A DNA stretch of 64,000 nucleotides from Calothrix sp. PCC 7103 (lineage in GTDB: Bacteria; Cyanobacteriota; Cyanobacteriia; Cyanobacteriales; Nostocaceae), in assembly GCF_000331305.1 (NCBI RefSeq), contig NZ_KB217478.1:2196051-2260050 (forward strand), in the 5' to 3' direction. A program made the translations under genes and the position numbers. The notes under the pieces are model-generated. The model did no database searches. It was not told where the DNA came from and saw nothing but the letters and a program-made list of their open reading frames with translations. The stretch's first letter is position 1. Every line of letters starts with the position of its first letter. This document shows, one piece after another, positions 30,416 to 39,852 of this stretch.

Positions 30416-30426
30416 GGAGAGATTGT

Positions 30427-31851
30427 ATGAAAGTAAAAATGATTTTGCCTGCTTTGACTGAAGCTCTTAGTCCTTTTTGGCGCCCAATCAAGTATCATCT
30501 TTTTCCACCGTTAGGTTTAGCTACTATTGCTTCGTTTTTTGATGAAGATGATGAGATTGATTTACAAGATGAGCATGTAGAAGTTCTTAATCTTAATGAT
30601 GAACCTGATTTGGTGGTAATTCAGGTTTACATTACTTCGGCTTATCGAGCTTATGAGTTAGCTGATTATTATAAAAGAAAAGGCGCCTATGTTGCTTTGG
30701 GTGGTTTGCATGTTACATCCCTACCTGAAGAAGCTGCTCAACATGCTGATACTATATTTTTAGGGCCCGGTGAGGATACTTGGCGCCTGTTTCTTGAAGA
30801 TTTCCGCGCGGGACATCCTGCTAAAATGTATGAGTCTAAAATTCGCACTTTAGTTGGTAGTCCTCTTATTCGCAGGGATTTAATTAAGCGACATCATTAT
30901 CTTGTTCCTAACTCTATTGTAGTTTCTAGAGGTTGTCCGCATCACTGCGATTTTTGTTACAAGGATGCTTTTTATAAAGGTGGTAAGTCTTTTTACACTC
31001 AACCTGTTGACGATGCTCTTGCTGAAATAGAACGATTACCAGGTAAACATTTGTACTTTCTTGATGACCATATTTTTGGACATGAAGCTTTTGCTGGTGA
31101 GTTATTTGAAGGTATGAAGGGGATGGGTAGGGTGTGGCAAGCTGCGGCAACTGTACAGTCTATTCTAAAACCTGGACTTTTAGAAAAAGCTGCGGAAGCT
31201 GGACTACGAAGTATGTTTGTGGGGTTTGAAACGCTTAACCCTCATAATTTAAGAGAGCAACACAAGTATCATAATTTAAATCGAGATTATAGTCTTGCTA
31301 TTAAGCGTTTACGAGAATTTGGAGTTATGGTCAATGGTAGTTTTGTTTATGGTATGGACAGTGATGATAATACTGTATTCGATAGAACTATTGAATGGGC
31401 TGTTACACAGGGAATTGAGACAGCTACTTTTCACATTTTAACTCCTTATCCTGGTACGCTTTTATATGAGCGAATGGTAGCGCAAAACCGAATTACGATT
31501 CACAATTGGGATTTATATGATACTCGTCATGCTGTATATAGTCCTACACAGATGAGTGTTGAAACGCTAGAAAAAGGGTATTGGCAGTCCTATAGAGATT
31601 TTTATCGATGGAGTTCTATTTTTAAAGGCGCCTGGACAAAAGATAATTTAGCCGACCGTTTACGACATTTAGCTTATACTGGCGCCTGGAAGAAAGCTGA
31701 ACCGATATGGGATATGTTGATACGATTGAAGCAAGTTAATCACTTACTACCAACTTTAGAAAGTGTTTTAAACAGTTTTGGCAATTATTCTTTAGCTAAA
31801 CAAGGTGTAAATAAACTTCCTAAATCTCAGTTGTCACATACAAGTACATGA
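30427..31851 (+). CDS. B12-binding radical SAM protein
   Basis: 474 residues. The N-terminal ~130 residues look like a cobalamin-binding Rossmann domain (PPLGLATIASFFDEDDEIDL, VALGGLHVTSLPEEA, FLGPGEDTW). The radical SAM cluster motif is RGCPHHCDFC at about residue 168 (C-x3-C-x2-C), followed by YFLDDHIFGH and GMRSMFVGFETL-type strands of the barrel. This class performs methylations, ring closures or rearrangements on diverse substrates; the substrate here is unknown. It is convergent with the glycosyltransferase cluster, and its 5' region is made of repeat-derived sequence. Confidence 0.85.
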   Translation: MKVKMILPALTEALSPFWRPIKYHLFPPLGLATIASFFDEDDEIDLQDEHVEVLNLNDEPDLVVIQVYITSAYRAYELADYYKRKGAYVALGGLHVTSLPEEAAQHADTIFLGPGEDTWRLFLEDFRAGHPAKMYESKIRTLVGSPLIRRDLIKRHHYLVPNSIVVSRGCPHHCDFCYKDAFYKGGKSFYTQPVDDALAEIERLPGKHLYFLDDHIFGHEAFAGELFEGMKGMGRVWQAAATVQSILKPGLLEKAAEAGLRSMFVGFETLNPHNLREQHKYHNLNRDYSLAIKRLREFGVMVNGSFVYGMDSDDNTVFDRTIEWAVTQGIETATFHILTPYPGTLLYERMVAQNRITIHNWDLYDTRHAVYSPTQMSVETLEKGYWQSYRDFYRWSSIFKGAWTKDNLADRLRHLAYTGAWKKAEPIWDMLIRLKQVNHLLPTLESVLNSFGNYSLAKQGVNKLPKSQLSHTST

Positions 31852-31895
31852 AACGTAGGTTGGGTTACGCAAAGCCTCCACCCAACCTACAATGT

Positions 31896-34800
31896 TTAAC
31901 TAAGTTTGGCTATAAATTCTCTCAAAGTATCACTTCCTGTAACTTCAACTCTTGATAGTGCGAGTAAAGAATCTTGAAAGCTGCTTAACCCAGATTTACA
32001 GGAAACACCATATATATAACCACAGGCGCCAACTAAATGCTGTACAACTTTATCTGTATCACCATATGGATAAGCAAAAGTTAGAGGTGTTCTACCCAAA
32101 CCTTGTTGTAATATAATTCGTGCGCGCGTAGCTTCAGTGACAATTTCAAGGGGTGAAAGTGCTGTTAAATGGGGATGTGTAGCTGTATGGGCGCCGAATT
32201 CAATACCTTCAGATTGGAGTTCTTTAATACTATCCCACCCCATTAAAGGTAATTCTTCGTTATAAAAACTATCCCAAGTGTTAGTTTGTCCGATATTATT
32301 GGCAACGAGAAAGACGGTAGCGGAAAAACCATAATGCTTTAATAAAGGAAAAGCGTAGTCATAAAAGTCTTGATAACCATCGTCAAACGTAATTAAAATT
32401 GCTCGACCTGGAAGCGGTTGCTTTTTGAGTATTGCTTCACCCCAGTCTGCTAAACTCACGCTGTAATATCCAGCTTCTTGTAAATATTTTAGTTGTTGCT
32501 CAAATGCTTCGGGTGTAACTCGCCAACGTGCAGTCTCTGCTTTTCCTTCTGAGTGTACACAATGATACATGAGAATTGGTAGTTTTGCGGTGACTAATTC
32601 TTCGTGCCAGTAATCTTGCGGCTTGCCACCATGCCATAATACAGTATTTGCTACCTTAACAGGCGGTGGTGTCGGTTGAGGTATTTCGATTATTTCAGGT
32701 GTTATTGGTGTTGAATTAGCTAAAGCTTGAAAAAGCTGAATCCTATATAAAGGGGTGTGTAGCTCTTTTCTTAATTGTAGTGGTGGAGTGTTAGCAAATG
32801 TGTCACCGATAACTTTTGCTCCAAATGCATAACCCCAATTATAACCTGGTCGGTCTGGCTCATCTCGAACTAAGTTAGCATGTGCTGTAATAAAGTAACC
32901 ACCTGGTTTGAGAGCATTAGCTATTTTGTTTGCAACTAAAGAAAGTATTTCTATTTTTTCGGTATAATATAGAACTTCGCTACAAATAATTAAATTGTAT
33001 TTATCATTAATAGACTCAGTAATTACATCAAGACGTTCGTAGCTGATGTTGTTTAAATCTTTACATTTTTCTGCTGTTCTTTCTAAAGCAATTTGAGAAA
33101 TATCAGTTGCAAGTAAGTTAACAACTTTCGGCGCCAGTTGTGCTGTAAAATGTCCTTCAGCACATGCTAATTCCAGCACATGCTCAAATTTGATATTTGG
33201 TAGCAATTCTAAAGTTTGCTCGTATTTTATCTGTTCGTATGGGCTAGTATATTTCCAAGGGTCAGGGTTTTTGGCAAACAGTGTTTCAAAATTCGAGCGC
33301 AGGTTAACTTTTTGCTGTGGATGGTCACTCTTATTTTTTACTACTAACTTTTCATCTGTAAATGATGCTGCTTTGAGTAAGTCTTGTTTTGCAGCTTTGG
33401 GGAGAGTCGCTAGTCGTGAGCTAGTCGTTCCAATTACTCCAGTACGGCGCCCAAGCATTATATTAGTATCATCATGATTTTGAAGCAATAGTTTTTTGGC
33501 TAACCGTTCTCTTAAATTACCAGTTAGTGGCATTCCTAGTAATCCTTCTCGGACAGCAGCAACAGCTAGTTCATACCGACCTGACTGTATGATAACGGTT
33601 CGTAGTTGTTGAGGTGTAACTTTGTTATCTAGTACTTGATAAGTTATTGTCCCTAAAGCAACTCCACCAACAGTAAGAATAATTTGTAGTGTTTCTGCAC
33701 TAGTTATAAGCGTAGGTAATTTTTGGCTGACTTCAACTGTTACGCAATTTTCAACTTGCTGAAGAGTCGGGATAAAATTTTCTGCTATCGATTTTATATT
33801 GGTTTGCTGTAAACTTTTTACAACTTTTTTGAGTTGTTGCAGCTTTGTCATTGGGTTATAGAAATAACTTTGTTCCCAGTGAACTCCCCATAGTTCTTGC
33901 AGAAAAACTATCCATCCAATATAGCTGTGTAATGTTTCATTTTCAGGCATCGAGGCAAGATGAATATTACCCCGCCAAATTGATAACCCTGTGGAAGTGC
34001 GTTTAGTGGTGAGTTGACGGTATACTGTGTTATCAAAATAATGACCTAAAATTTCCCAAGCAAATTGTGCAGCGATAGCATCTTTGAGAACGTGACTAGA
34101 AACAACTCCGTCACAGATAGGTAAAATAACATTGCCTAAATATTTACCTTGTATGGTAACAGCACAATGCAAGCGTTCTGTTTCAGATGGCGCCACAATA
34201 TCTATAAAAGGTTCTGTAACTTCTTGCTGTACTGCATAAGTAGTACCTAAAGTCAATGGCTTTGTGGCAGTTGTGTGTTCTAAAATTAAATCTTGTAATT
34301 TTTTAGATGCACGAATAGTTAAAGCAGGCGCCAAAGATAATTTCTCTAATACTGTTAAGAATTCTGTAATTTTTGATTTTAGTTTCAACCATAACTCATA
34401 CCAATCAGATGGTGTTTGACCAGTAGGTAAGAATGTAGACCAAAAAATTGATAAAGCAACAATTTCTGGGTTGAGTCCAGGTTCTTGCTCGTTTTCTACA
34501 GCAGAAAGTATTGGTAAGAAGTCACCACCCGAACCGAGTGCAAGTCCAGCTACCCAACAAACAAATATAAGTTTGGCGCCAGATAATTCCTGAGATGGCA
34601 TTCCAGTAGCATAAGCAAGAGATGGATTTTTAACTCGTGAGTCAGAAGAATGTCCTTGAGTAATTACTTTTAACCCATCATATAAAAGTTGACGTGTGTT
34701 TGCAGAAGCCGAATTTGGACGCATTCGATAACAAGCGCTCTTCTCAGGTATTGCAGCAAAACGGGCGCCAGTACGAGCAATTCTTTGCCATAAATCCCAT

Positions 34801-35327
34801 TCTTCACAAGTTGGTAACTCAGCGTCGAACCCACCAACATCTAATATAATACTACGACGAACAATACAACTATGAATTGCAAACACACAGCTACCAGCAA
34901 ATGCAGCGAAAATTTGACTAGCTTGATAAGAAAAGTCGTAATTTATAAATTTACCATCAGGTGTAACTCTTACCCAACCGCAGTAAACAGCATCAACATT
35001 TGCATCTTGCTTAATAACATCTGTTAATTTTTCTAAATGTTGAGGTAAAATCCAATCATCAGCGTCAAGAAATAGTACCCAATCATACAACGCTTCTTTA
35101 ACTCCAAAATTGCGCGCGGCACTTACACCTTGATTTATCTGATTAATAACTCGAATACGTGAATCTTCTATCGCAAATTCATTAGCGACTGTAAACGTAT
35201 CATCACTCGAACCATCATCAATTACAATTGCTTCCCAATCAGAATAAGTTTGAGCCTGCAAAGACAACAGTGTTTCACTAATTGTCGGCGCCGCATTATA
35301 AGCAGGTATAATAATAGATACTTTCAT
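31896..35327 (-). CDS. Trifunctional glycosyltransferase / methyltransferase / polysaccharide deacetylase
   Basis: A 1143-residue fusion. Residues 1-~215 are a GT2 glycosyltransferase (VSIIIPAYNAAPTISETLLS, VIDDGSSDD, FLDADDW). The central ~350 residues hold two copies of a small beta-type module (around 395, VTIQGKYLGNVILP, and 549, LTVGGVALGTITY). A class I SAM methyltransferase follows (HVLELACAEGHFTAQLA, about 718; LLATDIS; ICSEVLYY). The C-terminal part from ~915 is a NodB-type deacetylase (LPILMYHCVHS; ITFDDGYQDF, ~979; HTATHPHLT, ~1048). Together these would add, methylate and deacetylate sugars of a surface polysaccharide or glycolipid. It is the last gene of a minus-strand cluster. 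Confidence 0.88.
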   Translation of the reverse strand: MKVSIIIPAYNAAPTISETLLSLQAQTYSDWEAIVIDDGSSDDTFTVANEFAIEDSRIRVINQINQGVSAARNFGVKEALYDWVLFLDADDWILPQHLEKLTDVIKQDANVDAVYCGWVRVTPDGKFINYDFSYQASQIFAAFAGSCVFAIHSCIVRRSIILDVGGFDAELPTCEEWDLWQRIARTGARFAAIPEKSACYRMRPNSASANTRQLLYDGLKVITQGHSSDSRVKNPSLAYATGMPSQELSGAKLIFVCWVAGLALGSGGDFLPILSAVENEQEPGLNPEIVALSIFWSTFLPTGQTPSDWYELWLKLKSKITEFLTVLEKLSLAPALTIRASKKLQDLILEHTTATKPLTLGTTYAVQQEVTEPFIDIVAPSETERLHCAVTIQGKYLGNVILPICDGVVSSHVLKDAIAAQFAWEILGHYFDNTVYRQLTTKRTSTGLSIWRGNIHLASMPENETLHSYIGWIVFLQELWGVHWEQSYFYNPMTKLQQLKKVVKSLQQTNIKSIAENFIPTLQQVENCVTVEVSQKLPTLITSAETLQIILTVGGVALGTITYQVLDNKVTPQQLRTVIIQSGRYELAVAAVREGLLGMPLTGNLRERLAKKLLLQNHDDTNIMLGRRTGVIGTTSSRLATLPKAAKQDLLKAASFTDEKLVVKNKSDHPQQKVNLRSNFETLFAKNPDPWKYTSPYEQIKYEQTLELLPNIKFEHVLELACAEGHFTAQLAPKVVNLLATDISQIALERTAEKCKDLNNISYERLDVITESINDKYNLIICSEVLYYTEKIEILSLVANKIANALKPGGYFITAHANLVRDEPDRPGYNWGYAFGAKVIGDTFANTPPLQLRKELHTPLYRIQLFQALANSTPITPEIIEIPQPTPPPVKVANTVLWHGGKPQDYWHEELVTAKLPILMYHCVHSEGKAETARWRVTPEAFEQQLKYLQEAGYYSVSLADWGEAILKKQPLPGRAILITFDDGYQDFYDYAFPLLKHYGFSATVFLVANNIGQTNTWDSFYNEELPLMGWDSIKELQSEGIEFGAHTATHPHLTALSPLEIVTEATRARIILQQGLGRTPLTFAYPYGDTDKVVQHLVGACGYIYGVSCKSGLSSFQDSLLALSRVEVTGSDTLREFIAKLS

Positions 35328-35422
35328 ATATTAATCTCTTCTTCCTCTTTCTTTGCGTACTTTGCGTACTTTGCGGTTTATTTTATCCGAATTGATGATG
35401 TTAATTCCCCCTAAACCCCGAA

Positions 35423-36682
35423 TTAGCAGGGGGGGAAGAAGAGGCTATTTTTAGCCCCCCTTATTAAGCGAGGTTGGGGAGATTTATAATTTATAATGTA
35501 ATAAATAACACCTGAAATACAGCCTATTAGTTCTGCAATTAAAGTATTATATTTATACCTATTACCTTTAATAATAGCCTTAATATACCACTTCGGCATA
35601 GTTTTAAATAATCGGCGTAAATTGCCCCGGTCATTATACTTTTCGTACTGTACCAAAAGCGCAGTAACATGACCGCGCATATAACAATACATTTGCTGTT
35701 TCAAACTATCCACACTGCCGCGATGGTAATGATATACTACAGATGCAGGGTAATAACGACATATCCAACCTGCTTCTAAAAGTCGATACCAAAATTCTGA
35801 ATCTTCACTACAACCAGCTGCTCCGGCGCCAAGACGTTCATCAAATTCACCTACCAAATTAACAGCTTGACGTAAAATCGCCATATTAGCACCTGCACCA
35901 ATACGCCAAACGGGGGCGCCGAAAACTTTCGTGAATTGGAAAAAATCACTATCATAGGTTTTTGGCTGATACCCAAAGTTAAAACAGGCAAGATGTTTTT
36001 CAAATACAACTTGCGCTTCTGTTTCTAGTTCACCAGGTAATACTAATCCAGTTACAGACATAACTTTCGGGTCATCAAAAGCTTCCTGTAAACGAATTAT
36101 CCAATCAGGATGAACAACCACATCATCATCAGTAAAAGCAATAATTTCACCTGTGCTGTGACGAATACCAGTATTTCTAGCAATACTCAAACCAGGACGC
36201 GGTTCCTTTACATACTTTACACCTGACATTTTTGCTACTTGCATTGTTGCATCATCTGTAGGAGCGTTATCTACAACTATAATTTCGTGAGGAGGTTGAG
36301 ATAAGTTTTGTAGAGACTGCAAACAGCGCGCGAGTTGTTCAGGACGATTTCTGGTACAAATGATAATAGAAACTGTTTTCTGAAGCTGTTGAGAAATATA
36401 TTCTAACTTCGTTAAAGGATGTGTTAACCTAACTAAAGCCTCAAAATCGATTGGTGTATCTTCTAATAAATTTTGTTTTAGCAGATAGGCGCCAATTGTC
36501 GGCGTAATGGCAGATGCTGCTAAATTTGTTACCTGCGTTGCGGGCATTGGTAACTGAGTGGTTAAAATTTCGGTGTGAGCTAAAGGAATATGGCGCCACC
36601 AAAACACAACATGTATATTATTATCGCTCGACAGCATCGGAATATCTTGACTTAAATCGATATGAACTATTTTCCAACTCAT
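35423..36682 (-). CDS. GT2 family glycosyltransferase with N-terminal accessory module
   Basis: 419 residues. The first ~100 form a module similar to those in the adjacent glycosyltransferases (HVVFWWRHIPLAHTEILTTQ...). The GT-A domain starts near 103: VSIIICTRNRPEQLARCLQS, EIIVVDNAPTDD, AFTDDDVVVHPDW (the D-x-D-type metal site) and AGCSEDSEFWYRLLEAGW. The C-terminus has a hydrophobic stretch (LIAELIGCISGVIYYIINY) that may anchor it to the membrane. Its start overlaps the stop of the previous gene by 4 bp (ATGA), showing translational coupling. It ends in CCCC-rich repeat sequence. Confidence 0.85.
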   Translation of the reverse strand: MSWKIVHIDLSQDIPMLSSDNNIHVVFWWRHIPLAHTEILTTQLPMPATQVTNLAASAITPTIGAYLLKQNLLEDTPIDFEALVRLTHPLTKLEYISQQLQKTVSIIICTRNRPEQLARCLQSLQNLSQPPHEIIVVDNAPTDDATMQVAKMSGVKYVKEPRPGLSIARNTGIRHSTGEIIAFTDDDVVVHPDWIIRLQEAFDDPKVMSVTGLVLPGELETEAQVVFEKHLACFNFGYQPKTYDSDFFQFTKVFGAPVWRIGAGANMAILRQAVNLVGEFDERLGAGAAGCSEDSEFWYRLLEAGWICRYYPASVVYHYHRGSVDSLKQQMYCYMRGHVTALLVQYEKYNDRGNLRRLFKTMPKWYIKAIIKGNRYKYNTLIAELIGCISGVIYYIINYKSPQPRLIRGAKNSLFFPPC

Positions 36683-37890
36683 AAATATTGCCTCCGAATT
36701 TGTTCAATACGTTTTACCGAACGGGGATATTCACCCCATAGTCCTACAATTCCACCCCACAATTCCGCCAACAACATAGATATTGGCAGTGGGTGTTTTC
36801 CCTTTATAGATTGCTTTAATCGGTCAAATTCGTACTGAAACCACCACAATATTAACCGTCGTAGATTTGCACGTTGTGGTAAATCACTTTGGTAAGACTT
36901 TATGATAAAAGCCATTAATCCCAAACCCCAAGTCCAGTACTGATGGCGTAATTTTGCTGTTTCTCGGCGATGTTGGTGATAAATCAAATAACGTGGCTCA
37001 TATACAAGTACATAACCTGCACGAATTACGCGGTAAAAAATATCCAAGTCACCACCACCAGGAAGCGGGGCGCCTGTATCTAACGCTTCATCAAAACCAC
37101 CCAGCTTAATTAACATGTCGCGACGAAATGCCATGTTACATCCGGCGCCGAAGATGCCGGAACCACAAGGATACAATTCATTACCAGGTAAAACTTGACC
37201 GTAGCGAATTTTTTCAAAACCGCGTCGAAAACCTCCAGCTTCTTCAAACAGAATTTGGGCTTCTGTATTTAATTCAAATGGTAATATTAATCCAGTGAAT
37301 GCCGAAGCATCTGGATTTTCTGCCCATGCTTCCTTTAGTCCATATAACCATTGACGGTCTACAACAACATCATCATCTATATAAGCAAGAATTTCACCTG
37401 TAGCAGATGATATAGCTAAATTCCGCGCGAAATCTAATCCTGGTTTCGGTTCACGGACATAACGGACTGTCGGTAGTGCAGCAACTACATCTTGAGTACG
37501 TTGGTCAGAAGGTGCATTATCTACAACTAAAATTTCAAAGTAAGATTTTTCTTGTAATTTAAGTAAAGAATTTAAACAGCGTGTTAAATTATCTGGACGG
37601 TCTTTAGTACAAATAGCAACAGTCAGTGAGGGAAAATCTGCTAGATTAGCAGTTTTAACTTTTAATTCTTCTTTAAGACTTTCTTCAAGTAGCTTTTTTC
37701 CTACCTCTTTAGTAATGATTTGCGTTAGCTCTTCTGATGTTAATATGCTTTTTTCTGGTAGCGCTTGCATTACGAAACCAATAGGTCTATCTTTGCGACG
37801 TAAAATCAATGCAAGACCTGTGTCACTTTCAGTAAGTGATATAGTCGGTAATGGCTGCGTTATTTCAATATCTTGAATAAGATAAGACAT
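36679..37890 (-). CDS. GT2 family glycosyltransferase with N-terminal accessory module
   Basis: 403 residues. Accessory module at ~26-75 (LALILRRKDRPIGFVMQALP). The GT2 domain from ~88 has LTVAICTKDRPDNLTRCLNS, EILVVDNAPSDQ, LAYIDDDVVVDRQW and GGGDLDIFYRVIRAGY. It is close in plan to the next gene and presumably acts in the same glycan pathway. It is preceded on the same strand by a ~150-bp gap filled with TCATGCTGAACGT-type repeats, then by the ABC transporter. Confidence 0.85.
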   Translation of the reverse strand: MSYLIQDIEITQPLPTISLTESDTGLALILRRKDRPIGFVMQALPEKSILTSEELTQIITKEVGKKLLEESLKEELKVKTANLADFPSLTVAICTKDRPDNLTRCLNSLLKLQEKSYFEILVVDNAPSDQRTQDVVAALPTVRYVREPKPGLDFARNLAISSATGEILAYIDDDVVVDRQWLYGLKEAWAENPDASAFTGLILPFELNTEAQILFEEAGGFRRGFEKIRYGQVLPGNELYPCGSGIFGAGCNMAFRRDMLIKLGGFDEALDTGAPLPGGGDLDIFYRVIRAGYVLVYEPRYLIYHQHRRETAKLRHQYWTWGLGLMAFIIKSYQSDLPQRANLRRLILWWFQYEFDRLKQSIKGKHPLPISMLLAELWGGIVGLWGEYPRSVKRIEQIRRQYL

Positions 37891-37919
37891 AGATAATTAA
37901 TTTGACTTTTTTTAATAAC

Positions 37920-38045
37920 TACAATTGTCATTCTGAGCGTAGCGAAGAATCTAAAAAGATTCGATATTTTACGAGATGCTTCACTACGTTCAGCATGACA
38001 TTTTGAGATTTTACGAGATGCTTCACTACGTTCAACATGACATTT
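37920..38045. repeat. Tandem TCATGCTGAACG-type palindromic repeats
   Basis: Contains ATTGTCATTCTGAGCGTAGC at the left, then two near-identical copies of TTTTACGAGATGCTTCACTA followed by CGTTCAGCATGACATTT. The arms are complementary (TCATTCTGAGCG / CGTTCAGCATGA). The same family occurs at ~5990, inside MITE A and at ~22,665. Confidence 0.75.
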
Positions 38046-38046
38046 A

Positions 38047-39852
38047 TTAATTATGAACATTACGGTGTTGTAAATTATAAAGACGAGCAAACAGTCCGTT
38101 TAATTTCAGTAGTTGTTTTAAGTTACCTTGTTCAGTCACACGTCCTTCATTGAGTACAATAATTTGGTCGGCTTGTTCAATCGTTGATAAACGGTGAGCA
38201 ATGACAATTACTGTACGATTTTGACTTAAGGTATTTAAAGCTTCTTGAATTAAATGTTCAGAAATACTATCAAGAGCATTCGTTGCTTCATCTAAAATCA
38301 AAATTTGTGGGTCACGGACAATTGCTCTTGCTAAAGCAATACGTTGTTTTTGTCCTCCTGAAAGACGAATACCACGGTCTCCGACTTTTGTGTCATAACC
38401 TTGAGGTAGTTGAGTAATAAAATTATGAGCATTCGCTAATTTTGCTGCTGCTATTATTTCTTTTTCTGTTGCGTCTAATCTACCATAGGCAATATTTTCT
38501 AACACAGTTGTACTAAACATATGTACATCTTGACTAACGATGGCGATTTGATGGCGCCAGTCATCAAGCTTTAATTCTTGTATCAGGTAATCATCAACAT
38601 AGATTTCTCCAGATGTCGCATCATAAAAACGACAAATCAAACCTATTAAAGTCGATTTCCCGGCGCCGGAGGGGCCAACTATCGCTGTAGTTTTACACGC
38701 GGGTATAGAAAGCGACATATCCTCAAGGGCAGGCTTTTCGTCAGGATTATAATAAAAGTCTACCGATTTTAAACAAATTCCTTGTGTTAAACTCGGAAAA
38801 CTAATAGACCCAGAACGAATGTAAGGTTTATCAGAGCAATCTAAAAGTGAGATTACTTCATCTACTGCACTTGTCAAAGCCATTAAACCAACACGGGCGC
38901 CGTCTAATTGTTTTACCTGTGGTTGAAGACGATATAAAATGAAGATAAAAGTTAATAGCGTTGGTAAAGCAGTTTTATCTTGCAGTAACGCTACTACAAG
39001 AATAAACAATAATAAAACGGCAGATAAAACTTCTGATAATGGACTAACAATACCGGAGAGAATATCTAGCTTGAAAAAAGTAGTACGCACTTTATTTGAT
39101 GTCTCATCAAATTGCCTTTGCTCATATCTTTCTCTTCCAAACGCGCGAATTGTCTTCATCCCCGAAAACCCTTCCCACATCCGAATAGCTAAATTAGAAT
39201 TAGCTTCGACTGCTTGTTCTCCTAAAGTTTTTATTTGCCGCGTTAGTAATTGAATTACAAACGATATCAACGCCATGCAAACAGTAACCAATAAAGTCAA
39301 TCGCCAGGAAATGATTATTAATAAAAATACATAAACAGTAATTGTACAAGTAGTAATAATTAAACCGACTAACGTAGATAAAGCTTGACTAGTACGCCAA
39401 GTTTCGCTTGCCAGCGTATTCATTAACTTGCCTGATTCGTTCGTTTCTAAAAAACTGTAGCTTACATTCAAAAGCTGTTCAAAAATTTTTGACCTTAGTC
39501 GATGGCCGATGCGAGCATTAAACCAAGAAAATAAAATGCTATTAATATAGGACAGACCATTTTTAATGATGATACTGGCAAGAATACATAAAGCGATAAT
39601 TAGTAACCGCGTTTGCGAGGAGTAATTTGCAAAAAACGTATTTAAAGTATCTACTAAATAATTTGAATGTCCTAATTGATTTGATAACTGCGAACTTGGC
39701 TCAGAAACGCTTTGCAGTAAAGGAATAAATAAGCTTATTCCTAACCCTTCAGAAAATGAGGAAATAATTCCAAGAATTATAATTGTGGGTATTGCCCAAG
39801 GATATAGCTTAAGGAGTGGTAACAGAGTGGTAATAACATTCTTATTTTTCAT
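38047..39852 (-). CDS. ABC exporter, fused membrane and ATPase domains (HepA/MsbA type)
   Basis: 601 residues. Six transmembrane helices lie in the first ~310 residues. The nucleotide-binding domain has Walker A IVGPSGAGKST (~397), the signature LSGGQKQRIALARAI (~500), Walker B LILDEATNALD and the H-loop VIAHRLST. Half-transporters of this type flip lipid-linked sugars, glycolipids or polysaccharide units; in heterocystous cyanobacteria HepA is a relative used for the heterocyst envelope, but I cannot show this is HepA. It overlaps the glycosyltransferase upstream by 4 bp, so export and glycan synthesis are coupled. Confidence 0.88.
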   Translation of the reverse strand: MKNKNVITTLLPLLKLYPWAIPTIIILGIISSFSEGLGISLFIPLLQSVSEPSSQLSNQLGHSNYLVDTLNTFFANYSSQTRLLIIALCILASIIIKNGLSYINSILFSWFNARIGHRLRSKIFEQLLNVSYSFLETNESGKLMNTLASETWRTSQALSTLVGLIITTCTITVYVFLLIIISWRLTLLVTVCMALISFVIQLLTRQIKTLGEQAVEANSNLAIRMWEGFSGMKTIRAFGRERYEQRQFDETSNKVRTTFFKLDILSGIVSPLSEVLSAVLLLFILVVALLQDKTALPTLLTFIFILYRLQPQVKQLDGARVGLMALTSAVDEVISLLDCSDKPYIRSGSISFPSLTQGICLKSVDFYYNPDEKPALEDMSLSIPACKTTAIVGPSGAGKSTLIGLICRFYDATSGEIYVDDYLIQELKLDDWRHQIAIVSQDVHMFSTTVLENIAYGRLDATEKEIIAAAKLANAHNFITQLPQGYDTKVGDRGIRLSGGQKQRIALARAIVRDPQILILDEATNALDSISEHLIQEALNTLSQNRTVIVIAHRLSTIEQADQIIVLNEGRVTEQGNLKQLLKLNGLFARLYNLQHRNVHN

